Source: an uncultured Collinsella sp.
GTDB taxonomy: Bacteria > Actinomycetota > Coriobacteriia > Coriobacteriales > Coriobacteriaceae
DNA: 7,268 bases
Assembly (NCBI GenBank): GCA_900544385.1
Contig: UQVD01000095.1
Span: 1-7,268, forward strand
Reading direction: 5' to 3'
The notes beneath the pieces are model-generated. The model ran no database searches and was not told where the DNA came from. It worked only from the letters and a program-made list of their open reading frames with translations. The position numbers were made by a program, and so were the translations under genes. How positions within the stretch are numbered: the stretch's first letter is position 1; each line of letters opens with the position of its first letter. This document shows positions 1 to 6,084 of this stretch, piece after piece.

Positions 1-47
1 GAGATACTGATCGGTCTCGTGGGCTCGGAGATGTGTATAAGAGACAG
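1..47 (+). other. Illumina Nextera i7 adapter (artefact)
   Basis: These bases match the Nextera P7-side adapter: the tail of P7, an 8-base index ACTGATCG, GTCTCGTGGGCTCGG, and the Tn5 mosaic end AGATGTGTATAAGAGACAG. Read in the usual orientation the index is CGATCAGT, which I recall as Nextera N727. Genomic sequence begins at 48. Any reading frame that starts or runs into this stretch is spurious, and the gene at the left edge is cut here by library construction or assembly, not by biology. Confidence 0.98.
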
Positions 48-1000
48 CCCATATAGCGACGGAAATCGGGATCGTGATCAAACACCTTGCCGCGTGCAGC
101 ACGCAGCTCGCAGTTCATGGCGTAGAACAGCACCGGGTCCAGATAGGCACGGACGCTCGCCGGCACGGCTTCCATACCGTACTCCTTGGCATCGAGCACC
201 ATCAGCGTATCGGTATGCGTCTTAAGGAACGCCAGGGCGCGCTCGTCCATGGCACGGCACTCGCTGGAGCCCATCTGCAGGAAGTAAAAAACGCCATCCT
301 GAGTAGCCTCGAAGGGGCCATGGAAGTACTCGGCAGAGTGGATGTAGCTGCAGTGCTGCCACTGCATCTCCATAAGAGAGCAGATAGCGAAACCGTAGGT
401 CTGGCTAAAGTTGGGACCGCTGCCCAGAATGTAGAAGAACTCGTGCTCCTGGCAAAGCTTGGCAAAACGATCGCCCAGCTCGGCATTTACCTTCTCGCGT
501 GCCGGGGGAAGAATCTTATCCATCTCGGCGATACCGGCATACATATCGGCAAGATCGGCGTAGCCCTCCTGCTGATCGAGCAGCTCGGCCGCAAGCGACA
601 GCGAAATGCCAGCGGGGACCTCGGCCTGCGGCACGCCCTCGCCCCACGGGTAGACCCACGTGGTCCACTTGCCGGAGTCAATCTTGGATCCAGCGTTGTC
701 GGTCTGGGCGATCACCGTAGCGCCGGCAGCAAGGGCAATCTCGCAGCCCTCGACGACCTCGGGGGTGTTGCCGCTGTGGCTACAAGCGATGACCAGGGAC
801 TTCTCGCCCAGACGACGCGGACGCATGATATCGAACTCGCGAGCCGTATAGATATACGAAGTGAAGGTGGTTGCCTCGCGCTGCAGAAGCTCATGAGCCG
901 GGATCAAATCGATCATGGAGCCACCGCAAGCAATCCAGTAGACGCTGTCGAACTTGCCCTTCTCGGCAATTGCCTCTTTGATCAGATCGTGTGCGTTCAT
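48..1000 (-). CDS. frlB: FrlB-like fructosamine-6-phosphate deglycase, SIS domain (3' end missing)
   Basis: This is a double SIS-domain protein resembling Bacillus FrlB, which splits fructosamine 6-phosphates (glycated amino acids) into glucose 6-phosphate and the free amine in the cytoplasm. The frame translates to 317 full residues from ATG at 1000. It is absent from a stop-delimited view because it runs into the adapter; the last visible bases, GG, encode Gly. SIS domain 1 has CGGS at residues 25-28 and SHSGNTPE at 74-81, the phosphosugar loop. SIS domain 2 has LGSGPN at 192-197, LMEMQW at 209-214 and AEYFHGPFE at 223-231, all FrlB-like. The visible end, DHDPDFRRYMG, matches the FrlB C-terminal pattern, so probably only about five residues are lost. 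AAGGA lies 7 bases before the ATG. It is the last visible gene of the operon, 62 bases after the epimerase. Substrate specificity (lysine, asparagine or another amine) cannot be read from the sequence. Confidence 0.85.
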
Positions 1001-1007
1001 ATCCAGT

Positions 1008-1014
1008 TCCTTTC
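1008..1014 (-). promoter_or_regulatory. Ribosome binding site of frlB-like gene
   Basis: GAAAGGA on the minus strand, 7 bases before ATG at 1000, fixes the start of the deglycase. The 62-base gap to the preceding gene shows no convincing terminator, which fits continued transcription of the operon. Confidence 0.7.
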
Positions 1015-1062
1015 TTGTTTGGCCCGCAATCAATGACGTTGGTTGCGTGGCCGATGGTTGTT

Positions 1063-1914
1063 TTAGTCAATCAGATATTTCTCGAATGCGGCCATGTTCT
1101 TGGCATCTGCCGCCGCCGGATCATCGTAGTAACGACCGTCCGTGATTTCCTGGCCCAGCATGCCGTCGAAACCATGGGCGTTGAGCGTGGCGACGAAGGC
1201 GTCCATATCGTGCTTGCCATCGCCCCACACCAGATGGCCATACGGGTCACCGTCGATAAAGTGCATCTCGTGAATTGCCCCATCACCAAAGGCGGCAAAC
1301 CAGTCCTCGAGCGTCTCGCCTGCAACGCCCATCGCGGTTGTATCAACCATGGGCTGTAAGTACGGGCTCGCGACCTCGTCAATCATGCGCTTCGCATCGG
1401 AAACCGTCGTCACAAGGTTGCTCTCCTCGGGACGCAGGCTTTCCATCGTAAGCACCAGACCGTGCTCGCCGGCATACTCCGCCAGAATGGACAAGTGCTC
1501 GCGGCTGCGCTTCCAGGCTTCCTCGCGGTCCTCGTCCCAGTCGCCCCAGCCCGAGTTGATGGACATGCGGTCGCACCCAAGTACCTCGGCAAGCTCAATG
1601 CCGTGCTTAAAGTACGCCAGGCTGCGCTGCTCATGCAGCGGTTTGCGTGCGCAATACTGCCAAGGATAGACAACATTCTCGGGGCACAGAGTACGATACC
1701 TAAGCCCACGGTCTGCAGCCTTTTTCGCCAGGACCTCAGCCTCAAAGTAGCCCGTGTGGTCGAGCGTCACATGCGGCTCTGCACACCACAGCTCAATGGA
1801 CTCAAAGCCCAAGCGCTGCTGCACATCAAGGAAGTAATCGAGCGACCACATGATGTAGTGGATATTCATGCCCGCAATCTGTTCGCGGTGCAGCGTCGGT
1901 TTGGATTCAGACAT
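1063..1914 (-). CDS. frlC: FrlC-like sugar (fructosamine) 3-epimerase, TIM barrel
   Basis: A 283-residue xylose-isomerase-like TIM barrel of the sugar phosphate isomerase/epimerase family. It resembles E. coli FrlC, a metal-dependent enzyme interconverting psicoselysine and fructoselysine, in several blocks: GFESIELW at 36-43, CPENVVYPWQY at 77-87, the ESLRPEESNLV stretch at 158-168, MVDTTAM at 189-195, HEMHFIDGD at 215-223 and GQEITD at 254-259. The expected metal and catalytic residues of the fold can be placed at Glu158, Asp191, His218 and Glu256, so the active site looks intact. ATG at 1914 follows the amidohydrolase stop by one base, with AAGGAGG inside the end of that gene. The adjacent FrlB-like deglycase supports a role in epimerising an Amadori-type substrate. 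A different ketose or inositol-like substrate remains possible. Confidence 0.8.
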   Translation of the reverse strand: MSESKPTLHREQIAGMNIHYIMWSLDYFLDVQQRLGFESIELWCAEPHVTLDHTGYFEAEVLAKKAADRGLRYRTLCPENVVYPWQYCARKPLHEQRSLAYFKHGIELAEVLGCDRMSINSGWGDWDEDREEAWKRSREHLSILAEYAGEHGLVLTMESLRPEESNLVTTVSDAKRMIDEVASPYLQPMVDTTAMGVAGETLEDWFAAFGDGAIHEMHFIDGDPYGHLVWGDGKHDMDAFVATLNAHGFDGMLGQEITDGRYYDDPAAADAKNMAAFEKYLID

Positions 1915-1915
1915 C

Positions 1916-3499
1916 TTATGCCTCCTTATTTCGATCGAACACGATTTGTCCGTCCGACATCGTCATGTCAACCGCAAGATCGCGTGCGTCGCGATAATCG
2001 AGGTCGAACACATCCCGATCGAGCACGCAGATATCGGCAAGCTTGCCAACCTCGAGCGTACCCAGCTCGTCTTCGCGCATCAGGTCGTACGCGCCCCCGG
2101 CAGTCCAAGCGCGCAAGAGCTCGACAAGCGTCAGCGTGTTGACCTCATTCACGGGCAGTCCGTCGGCGAAGAATCCGCCGCACGCGCTGTAGATTGACTC
2201 GCCCAGGCTCGGAATCAGCAGCGGCAGATCCGTGCCGCAGCACACTGTGCATCCGGAATCTTCCATGCCGCGGCGATTCCAGCTGTGCAAAAGTCGCGTC
2301 TCGCCAATTTGTCGACGCATCATCGACAGGCAATCCTCGCGCCGGTCCAGCGTCAGAATCTGCGGATAGACCTCGCAAATTCCACCTAACTTGCCAAACT
2401 CGACAAGATCGGTCGGGTCAGAGTTCTCGAGATCGGTAATCGCATGGCGGCGAAGCATCCGTCCATGCTCGTCTCGAGGCAGCGAGGCATAGAGCGCCAC
2501 GGTGCGACGAACGGCGCCATCGCCCTGGCAATGCAAGGAATATCGGAAGCCGTCAGCATCAATTGCACGCAGCTCGTTCTCAATCAGATCCCACTCTGGC
2601 TCCTCGACGACCGTCTTACCGGCAGCGCCCGCATCGGCCGAGTCCGCATAGGGGTCAATCATCTCGGCAAGCCCCGCCCATACGCCGCGATCGGTCATAC
2701 GGTTGAAGCCAGAAAAACGAACGAACGGTCCCCGGAAGCGCTCTCGTGCCTCGCGGGCATATGCCAGATTTGCACCGGCACCCACCGGCTGCGACATCAT
2801 AGAGACGCGAACCGTCAGCTCACCAGATTCCTCACGGCGAGCCATTTCGTCGGCAAAGCCGTAGTAGTCATCAAACGCCATCTCCTTGATGGCGGTAACG
2901 CCGCGTTCGTTAAGCATGCTCATGTAGTCCGAATACCCTGCACGCACCTCGGGCAGCGCGAGGAAATCGCTCATCATGCGCCAGATCTTCTCGGCATAGC
3001 ACGCCTGGGGTGTGAAGCCGTATCGCGCACTGGCGGCAGCATTGAGAACACAGGTATCCGCGCCCGGTGTAAAGCAGACGACGGGGATATCGCCAAAACA
3101 CTCGTCAAACACAGCTGCTGTATTTGCGTTCTCGGCATCCGATGCCAACGTTTCGGGTAGGTTGTGGCCAAAAGCCGCCGCGCAATCCGGACGATCTTCT
3201 TTCCATGCACGCAAGAGCGACACGGCCTCTTTGGCATCAGCGATGCCGGACAGATCAGGCCCCAACGTCCGCAGCGCCCAGCCTGTATAGAAGGTATGCA
3301 CATCGATCAGGCCAGGCATGACGGTGCGGTCGCCCAGGTCAACTACCTCGTCCGCCTGGGTCAAATACGAAGCTAGCTCACACTTGGTGCCAACAGCCTC
3401 AATTCGATTGCCACGGACCGCTACGAAACCTTCAAACGGCAGGTCCCCCGTACCGGTAAAGACGCTCTTAGACGTCAGGACCGTCAAACGATCAGACAT
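1916..3499 (-). CDS. YtcJ-like amidohydrolase (amidohydrolase_3 family), atypical metal site
   Basis: A 527-residue metal-dependent hydrolase of the YtcJ/N-substituted formamide deformylase type, which usually cleaves amide or N-formyl bonds in the cytoplasm. Recognisable parts: an N-terminal beta-sandwich strand set (residues 6-60), MPGLIDVHTF at 61-70 where the family normally has a DxHxH metal motif, LHCQGDGAV at 322-330, RRHAITD at 350-356, GTDLPL at 422-427, and the C-terminal ELLRAWTAGGAY and LGTLEVGKLADICVLDRD blocks (460-496). His323, His352 and Asp424 are in place, but the second His of HxH is Phe70. The family's GHxxWVN segment also appears as GADTCVLN (146-153). The chain is otherwise full length with no frameshift, so it is probably a divergent subfamily and not a pseudogene. 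ATG at 3499 is chosen over the upstream in-frame GTG at 3508 because AGGTGG lies 5 bases before it. Its place between transporter and epimerase suggests it trims the imported substrate; this is inference. Confidence 0.8.
   Translation of the reverse strand: MSDRLTVLTSKSVFTGTGDLPFEGFVAVRGNRIEAVGTKCELASYLTQADEVVDLGDRTVMPGLIDVHTFYTGWALRTLGPDLSGIADAKEAVSLLRAWKEDRPDCAAAFGHNLPETLASDAENANTAAVFDECFGDIPVVCFTPGADTCVLNAAASARYGFTPQACYAEKIWRMMSDFLALPEVRAGYSDYMSMLNERGVTAIKEMAFDDYYGFADEMARREESGELTVRVSMMSQPVGAGANLAYAREARERFRGPFVRFSGFNRMTDRGVWAGLAEMIDPYADSADAGAAGKTVVEEPEWDLIENELRAIDADGFRYSLHCQGDGAVRRTVALYASLPRDEHGRMLRRHAITDLENSDPTDLVEFGKLGGICEVYPQILTLDRREDCLSMMRRQIGETRLLHSWNRRGMEDSGCTVCCGTDLPLLIPSLGESIYSACGGFFADGLPVNEVNTLTLVELLRAWTAGGAYDLMREDELGTLEVGKLADICVLDRDVFDLDYRDARDLAVDMTMSDGQIVFDRNKEA
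1921..1927 (-). promoter_or_regulatory. Ribosome binding site of frlC-like gene, inside upstream gene
   Basis: A perfect AAGGAGG on the minus strand lies within the last codons of the amidohydrolase, 6 bases before ATG at 1914. Stop (TAA) and start (ATG) are one base apart, so translation of the two genes is probably coupled. Confidence 0.85.
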
Positions 3500-3504
3500 C
3501 ACAA

Positions 3505-3510
3505 CCACCT
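3505..3510 (-). promoter_or_regulatory. Ribosome binding site of amidohydrolase, overlapping transporter stop
   Basis: AGGTGG on the minus strand uses the last two bases of the transporter's TAG stop and lies 5 bases before ATG at 3499. It favours that ATG over the in-frame GTG at 3508, which would lie within the binding site itself. Confidence 0.65.
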
Positions 3511-4972
3511 ACGCCGGAAGCATGCCGGAAATGGCAGTAATGACCAAGCCAAACACGACCATGAAGATGAAGAACTTCCAAATGGTCTTCCACCATTGGC
3601 CAAACGAAATCCTAGCCACGGCAAGACCGGCGACCGTCATGCCCGCCACGGGGCTGATGGTGTTGATGGTCTGGTTGGCAAACTGGAGCGCGGTGACGGC
3701 TGCCTCGGGATTGAGGCCCATGAGCTCGGTCAGGGGGCCCATAACGGGCATGGTGAGCGCCGCCAGGCCAGAACTCGAGGGAACCAGCAAAGAGAGCAGG
3801 CCAAGGACGATATACATAAACGTGGTGTAGACGGCGGCGGGTGCGCCGGCGAGCGCGGTAGCGAGCGCCTGGAGGATGGTGTCGATGATCATGCCGCCCT
3901 CGGCGATGACCAGAATACCGCGAGCGATACCGATAACGATGGCAGCGTACGCAAAGTCGGCGAGACCCTTAACGAACTCCTCTGCGATTGTCTGCTGGTC
4001 AAGACCGCCCAGGATACCGGCAAGCAAGCCCATGCCAAGGAACACGGCGGAAATCTCATTCATGTACCAGCCCTGGGTAACAAGACCCCAGACGATAATG
4101 CCCATACCGCAAGCAAAATCGATGAGCACGAGCTTCTGACGGATAGTGAACTCTTCCTCGATGGAGGCATCGGTCACGGAAAACTCAATACGCTTGAGCT
4201 TATCGTCCTCGTACACAATGGACGACTCGGGGTTTTTCTTGACGCGCATGGCGTAGCGCATGGCCCATGCGATACCGACGGCAGTGAAGATAACCCAAGA
4301 AACGGCGCGCAGCCACAGTTGCGGATTACCCTCGATGCCAATGATGCCTTGGGCGATCAAAACATTAAACGGGTCGATGGTCGAAGCACAATATCCCAGG
4401 TTAGGACCAAGGAAGCAGATGATGAATGCCGTCATCGAGTCATAACCGATACCCATCATGATGGGAATGAAGATGGCATAGAACGGCAGGGCTTCCTCAG
4501 ACATACCAAACGTAGTGCCGCAAATGGACAGCAATGTCATCGTGATGGGAATGATGAGGATGTCCTTGTTCTTGAGCTTTTTAATCACACGGCTCATGCC
4601 GGCATTCAAAGCGTTGGTCTTGGTGATGATCGCGAACGATCCGCCAATCAATAAGACGAACGCAACGACGTCGGCAGCCTCCTGGATGCCCTTGGTGGGC
4701 GCTTGCAGAACCGCGAAGATATCCTGGCCCAGATTGATGGTCTCGCCGGTCTCGGAATCGGTGTAGTTCTTATCGACCTGTTCATAGGTTCCAGCAACGG
4801 CGACTTCACGCTCGCCCGCCGCTGTCGAAATCGTCTTGCGCTGATACTGACCAGAGGGAACGATCCAAGTCAGGACCGCAAAGACAACGATCAGCAAGAA
4901 CATGATCGTATAGACATGCGGTAATTTGAACTTAAAACGTCTGTTTGTCTTCTTCGCCTTCGTATCTGACAT
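3509..4972 (-). CDS. DcuC/YfcC-family membrane transporter
   Basis: A 487-residue inner-membrane carrier of the DcuC/YfcC family (C4-dicarboxylate or amino acid carriers of the ion transporter superfamily). A basic cytoplasmic N-terminus (KAKKTNRRFKFK, residues 5-16) precedes a first membrane helix at about 20-38. An external loop follows at about 40-95, and then helices at roughly 100-117, 138-152, 163-193, 219-240, 281-299, 306-323, 340-360, 380-398 and 465-484. Conserved polar re-entrant motifs are visible: FGMSEE at 155-160, STIDPFN at 197-203, VPSSSGLA at 397-404 and NTISPVAG at 437-444. ATG at 4972 is preferred over an in-frame start at 5167 because GGAGG lies 6 bases before it and the extra 65 residues do not look like a transporter N-terminus. 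It is the first gene of the operon. Gene context points to uptake of an amino acid conjugate; as I recall, the Salmonella fra locus also uses a carrier of this broad class. The substrate is inferred only. Confidence 0.85.
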   Translation of the reverse strand: MSDTKAKKTNRRFKFKLPHVYTIMFLLIVVFAVLTWIVPSGQYQRKTISTAAGEREVAVAGTYEQVDKNYTDSETGETINLGQDIFAVLQAPTKGIQEAADVVAFVLLIGGSFAIITKTNALNAGMSRVIKKLKNKDILIIPITMTLLSICGTTFGMSEEALPFYAIFIPIMMGIGYDSMTAFIICFLGPNLGYCASTIDPFNVLIAQGIIGIEGNPQLWLRAVSWVIFTAVGIAWAMRYAMRVKKNPESSIVYEDDKLKRIEFSVTDASIEEEFTIRQKLVLIDFACGMGIIVWGLVTQGWYMNEISAVFLGMGLLAGILGGLDQQTIAEEFVKGLADFAYAAIVIGIARGILVIAEGGMIIDTILQALATALAGAPAAVYTTFMYIVLGLLSLLVPSSSGLAALTMPVMGPLTELMGLNPEAAVTALQFANQTINTISPVAGMTVAGLAVARISFGQWWKTIWKFFIFMVVFGLVITAISGMLPA

Positions 4973-4978
4973 AGATAC

Positions 4979-4983
4979 CTCCA
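4979..4983 (-). promoter_or_regulatory. Ribosome binding site of transporter gene
   Basis: GGAGG on the minus strand, 6 bases before ATG at 4972. It decides this start over the longer in-frame option at 5167. Confidence 0.85.
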
Positions 4984-5014
4984 AAGAACTCGAGACTGCA
5001 TCGCATCTCGCTTC

Positions 5015-5037
5015 AACGTTTGCACAATGCAAACGTT
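5015..5037 (-). promoter_or_regulatory. Operator-like 23-bp palindrome before the transporter operon
   Basis: Two perfect 10-bp inverted arms (AACGTTTGCA and its exact reverse complement) are separated by three bases. The element lies 43 bases before the transporter ATG and 15 bases downstream of the predicted -10 box, so it would cover about +8 to +30 of the transcript. No U-run follows, so a terminator is unlikely. It fits a dimeric repressor site, with the adjacent HutC-type regulator as the obvious candidate, although the sequence does not show the GTnTAnAC core often seen for that subfamily. It could also act as a 5' UTR hairpin. Confidence 0.6.
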
Positions 5038-5051
5038 CTATGACGTCCCAT

Positions 5052-5080
5052 AGATTACCAGCAGCTTTTTCCTTCATCAA
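5052..5080 (-). promoter_or_regulatory. Predicted sigma70-type promoter of the transporter operon
   Basis: Minus strand: -35 TTGATG (5080-5075), 17-base spacer, and -10 TAATCT (5057-5052) preceded by TGG, an extended -10 arrangement. Transcription would start near 5045, giving a leader of about 73 bases that contains the palindrome. The box matches are partial, but the spacing is optimal and the position between the gntR terminator and the operon is right. Confidence 0.5.
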
Positions 5081-5100
5081 GATAATTTCAAACTGATTGC

Positions 5101-5123
5101 CGCAACGCGGTTGAACGGTTGCG
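5101..5123. repeat. Imperfect inverted repeat upstream of the operon promoter
   Basis: CGCAAC at 5101-5106 and GTTGCG at 5118-5123 form 6-bp inverted arms around 11 bases. The element lies about 20 bases upstream of the predicted -35 box and downstream of the gntR terminator. The sequence CGTTTGC follows directly at 5122-5128 and recurs in both arms of the palindrome at 5015-5037. It may be an auxiliary regulator site; the evidence is only symmetry and position. Confidence 0.3.
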
Positions 5124-5140
5124 TTTGCGCCGTGAACGGT

Positions 5141-5180
5141 ATGGAAACGCCCGGTGAGATGATCCACCGGGCGTTTCCAT
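5141..5180 (-). terminator. Intrinsic terminator after the gntR-type gene
   Basis: A perfect 16-bp inverted repeat with an 8-base loop begins 11 bases after the gntR stop codon. The core is GC-rich (CGCCCGGTG with CACCGGGCG), flanked by AAA and followed by TTT on the minus strand. It separates the regulator from the transporter operon. The symmetry means it could also stop transcription on the plus strand, where no gene is seen. Confidence 0.8.
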
Positions 5181-5190
5181 TCGCAATGTC

Positions 5191-5934
5191 CTAGATGTCA
5201 AAAACGTAGCGAGACCCAACGATCCGCTGACGACCGATGATAAACGGCCGCCGCTGCTCATCGAAAAAGAAGGCTTCCATATAAAACAAGGGTTCGCCAA
5301 CGGGAACTGCCAACAGTCGAGCGACCTCGGGCGACGCGCACGCGATCTCGAGCGTGCACGGGTCGGTAAACGCGGGCGTGCGGCCCGTCCGGTTGCGCAC
5401 GAACTCAAAAATGGATTGGTTAGATAGAGGTGCCGTTGATAGATAGGCGTTGTCCTCGTAAACGTATATGTTGATCTCGAGCATGACAGGGACGCCATCG
5501 GCAGTGCGCACGCGCTCAACGCAAATCAAGTCAGTTCCAACGGGAACACCAAAGAACTGCGCTTCGGTGGAATCCGCCGGCAGTATCTTTCTCGAAATGA
5601 CACACGCCCCCGGTTCCATTCCGTTAACGCGGCATGCGTCCGAAAAACTCTGGACGTCATCCTTCTGGCGAATCTTGCGCTTGAGCTTGGGGGCATTGAC
5701 AAACGTGCCTTTCCCCTGTCGCTTCGTTAGATAGCCCTGCTGGACGAGCTCCTCAATAGCGCGTCGCACGGTAACGCGGCCAACTTTATAGCTCTCAGCC
5801 AATTCGAATTCGTTGGGTATCCGCGCCCCTGCCTTGTAGGCGCCGGAGTTGATTTCGTTTTTAATGATATCGATAACCTGTTGGTACAGCGGTATCGCTG
5901 CTTTACCGTCAGTTAGCCCTTTAGTCGGTGGCAT
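5191..5934 (-). CDS. GntR family, HutC-subfamily transcriptional regulator
   Basis: A 247-residue DNA-binding regulator. Residues 14-80 are a GntR winged helix-turn-helix: IPLYQQVIDIIKNEI, then RIPNEFELAESYKVGRVTVRRAI as the helix-turn-helix, then the wing YLTKRQGKGTFV. Residues about 95-245 are a UTRA effector-binding domain of the HutC/FarR type (SFSDACRVNGMEPGA, LICVERVRTADGVPVMLE and GEPLFYMEAFFFDEQRRPFI are typical blocks). Its length is normal for the subfamily. ATG at 5934 is supported by GGAGAGG 4 bases upstream. Such proteins usually repress catabolic genes until a sugar phosphate or amino-acid-like ligand binds the UTRA domain. Here it is transcribed separately from, and immediately before, the transporter operon, so control of that operon is the simplest reading (inferred). 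It has its own terminator. It is analogous in position to FrlR/FraR regulators, but I cannot show orthology. Confidence 0.88.
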   Translation of the reverse strand: MPPTKGLTDGKAAIPLYQQVIDIIKNEINSGAYKAGARIPNEFELAESYKVGRVTVRRAIEELVQQGYLTKRQGKGTFVNAPKLKRKIRQKDDVQSFSDACRVNGMEPGACVISRKILPADSTEAQFFGVPVGTDLICVERVRTADGVPVMLEINIYVYEDNAYLSTAPLSNQSIFEFVRNRTGRTPAFTDPCTLEIACASPEVARLLAVPVGEPLFYMEAFFFDEQRRPFIIGRQRIVGSRYVFDI

Positions 5935-5956
5935 TTACCCTCTCCAAGCACAATTA

Positions 5957-5984
5957 AGTCTAAAGCGGGCTCAGGGGCATTCAA
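5957..5984 (-). promoter_or_regulatory. Possible promoter of the gntR-type gene
   Basis: Minus strand: TTGAAT (5984-5979), 16-base spacer, TAGACT (5962-5957), each 4 of 6 matches to consensus. Start would be near 5950, giving a leader of about 16 bases with the ribosome binding site at 5939-5945. The -35 box lies in the loop of the upstream hairpin and the spacer is its descending arm, so promoter and terminator would overlap. Weak evidence. Confidence 0.35.
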
Positions 5985-6001
5985 CAAGCCCTTGAGCCCG
6001 C
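5965..6001 (-). terminator. Hairpin terminator between HAD phosphatase and gntR-type gene
   Basis: Arms of 14 bases (5965-5978 and 5988-6001) with a 9-base loop. One position is an A-C mismatch when read on the minus strand but a G-U pair on the plus strand. On the minus strand the stem is followed by TTTAGACTTAATT, a modest U-rich tail. It lies 84 bases after the HAD gene stop and 30 bases before the regulator start. Confidence 0.6.
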
Positions 6002-6004
6002 ATT

Positions 6005-6019
6005 AGCATAAAGTATGCT
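6005..6019. repeat. Short palindrome AGCATA-AAG-TATGCT
   Basis: A perfect 6-bp inverted repeat with 3-base spacing, the same spacer length as the operator-like palindrome at 5015-5037 but with a different arm sequence. It lies 70-85 bases before the gntR-type start, directly beside the hairpin terminator. It may be a regulator site or chance. Confidence 0.3.
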
Positions 6020-6084
6020 TGCTGCCGCACCAAAATGTTGGCTATTTACTCATCAGACCCGAAAAACGCGCAACTACCGCACTC

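Noticed and set aside
74..1036. Long open frame on the plus strand opposite the SIS-domain gene
   Set aside because: Antisense shadow of a clearly recognisable gene; the translation has no family features and runs into non-coding DNA.
1001..1062. Terminator or promoter between the epimerase and deglycase genes
   Set aside because: No stable GC-rich stem with a U-run and no well-spaced promoter boxes are visible in the 62 bases.
3596..4654. Long open frame on the plus strand opposite the transporter
   Set aside because: Low-complexity, highly polar translation typical of the complement of a membrane protein gene; no domain recognised.
4986..5012. Hairpin CGAGA...TCTCG in the transporter leader as a riboswitch
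   Set aside because: Only about five pairs with a large loop and no known riboswitch motif.
5017..5035. Catabolite-repression (cre) or canonical LacI-type operator
   Set aside because: Each arm matches only half of such a site, and the half-sites face the wrong way around the centre.
4973..5167. 65-residue N-terminal extension of the transporter from an in-frame start at 5167
   Set aside because: It would cover the gntR terminator arm, the promoter and the palindrome; a strong GGAGG site marks ATG at 4972.
5958..5965. GTCTAAAG as a HutC-type operator core (GTnTAnAC)
   Set aside because: The last base differs, symmetry is poor and it lies in the predicted -10 box; too weak to list as a site.
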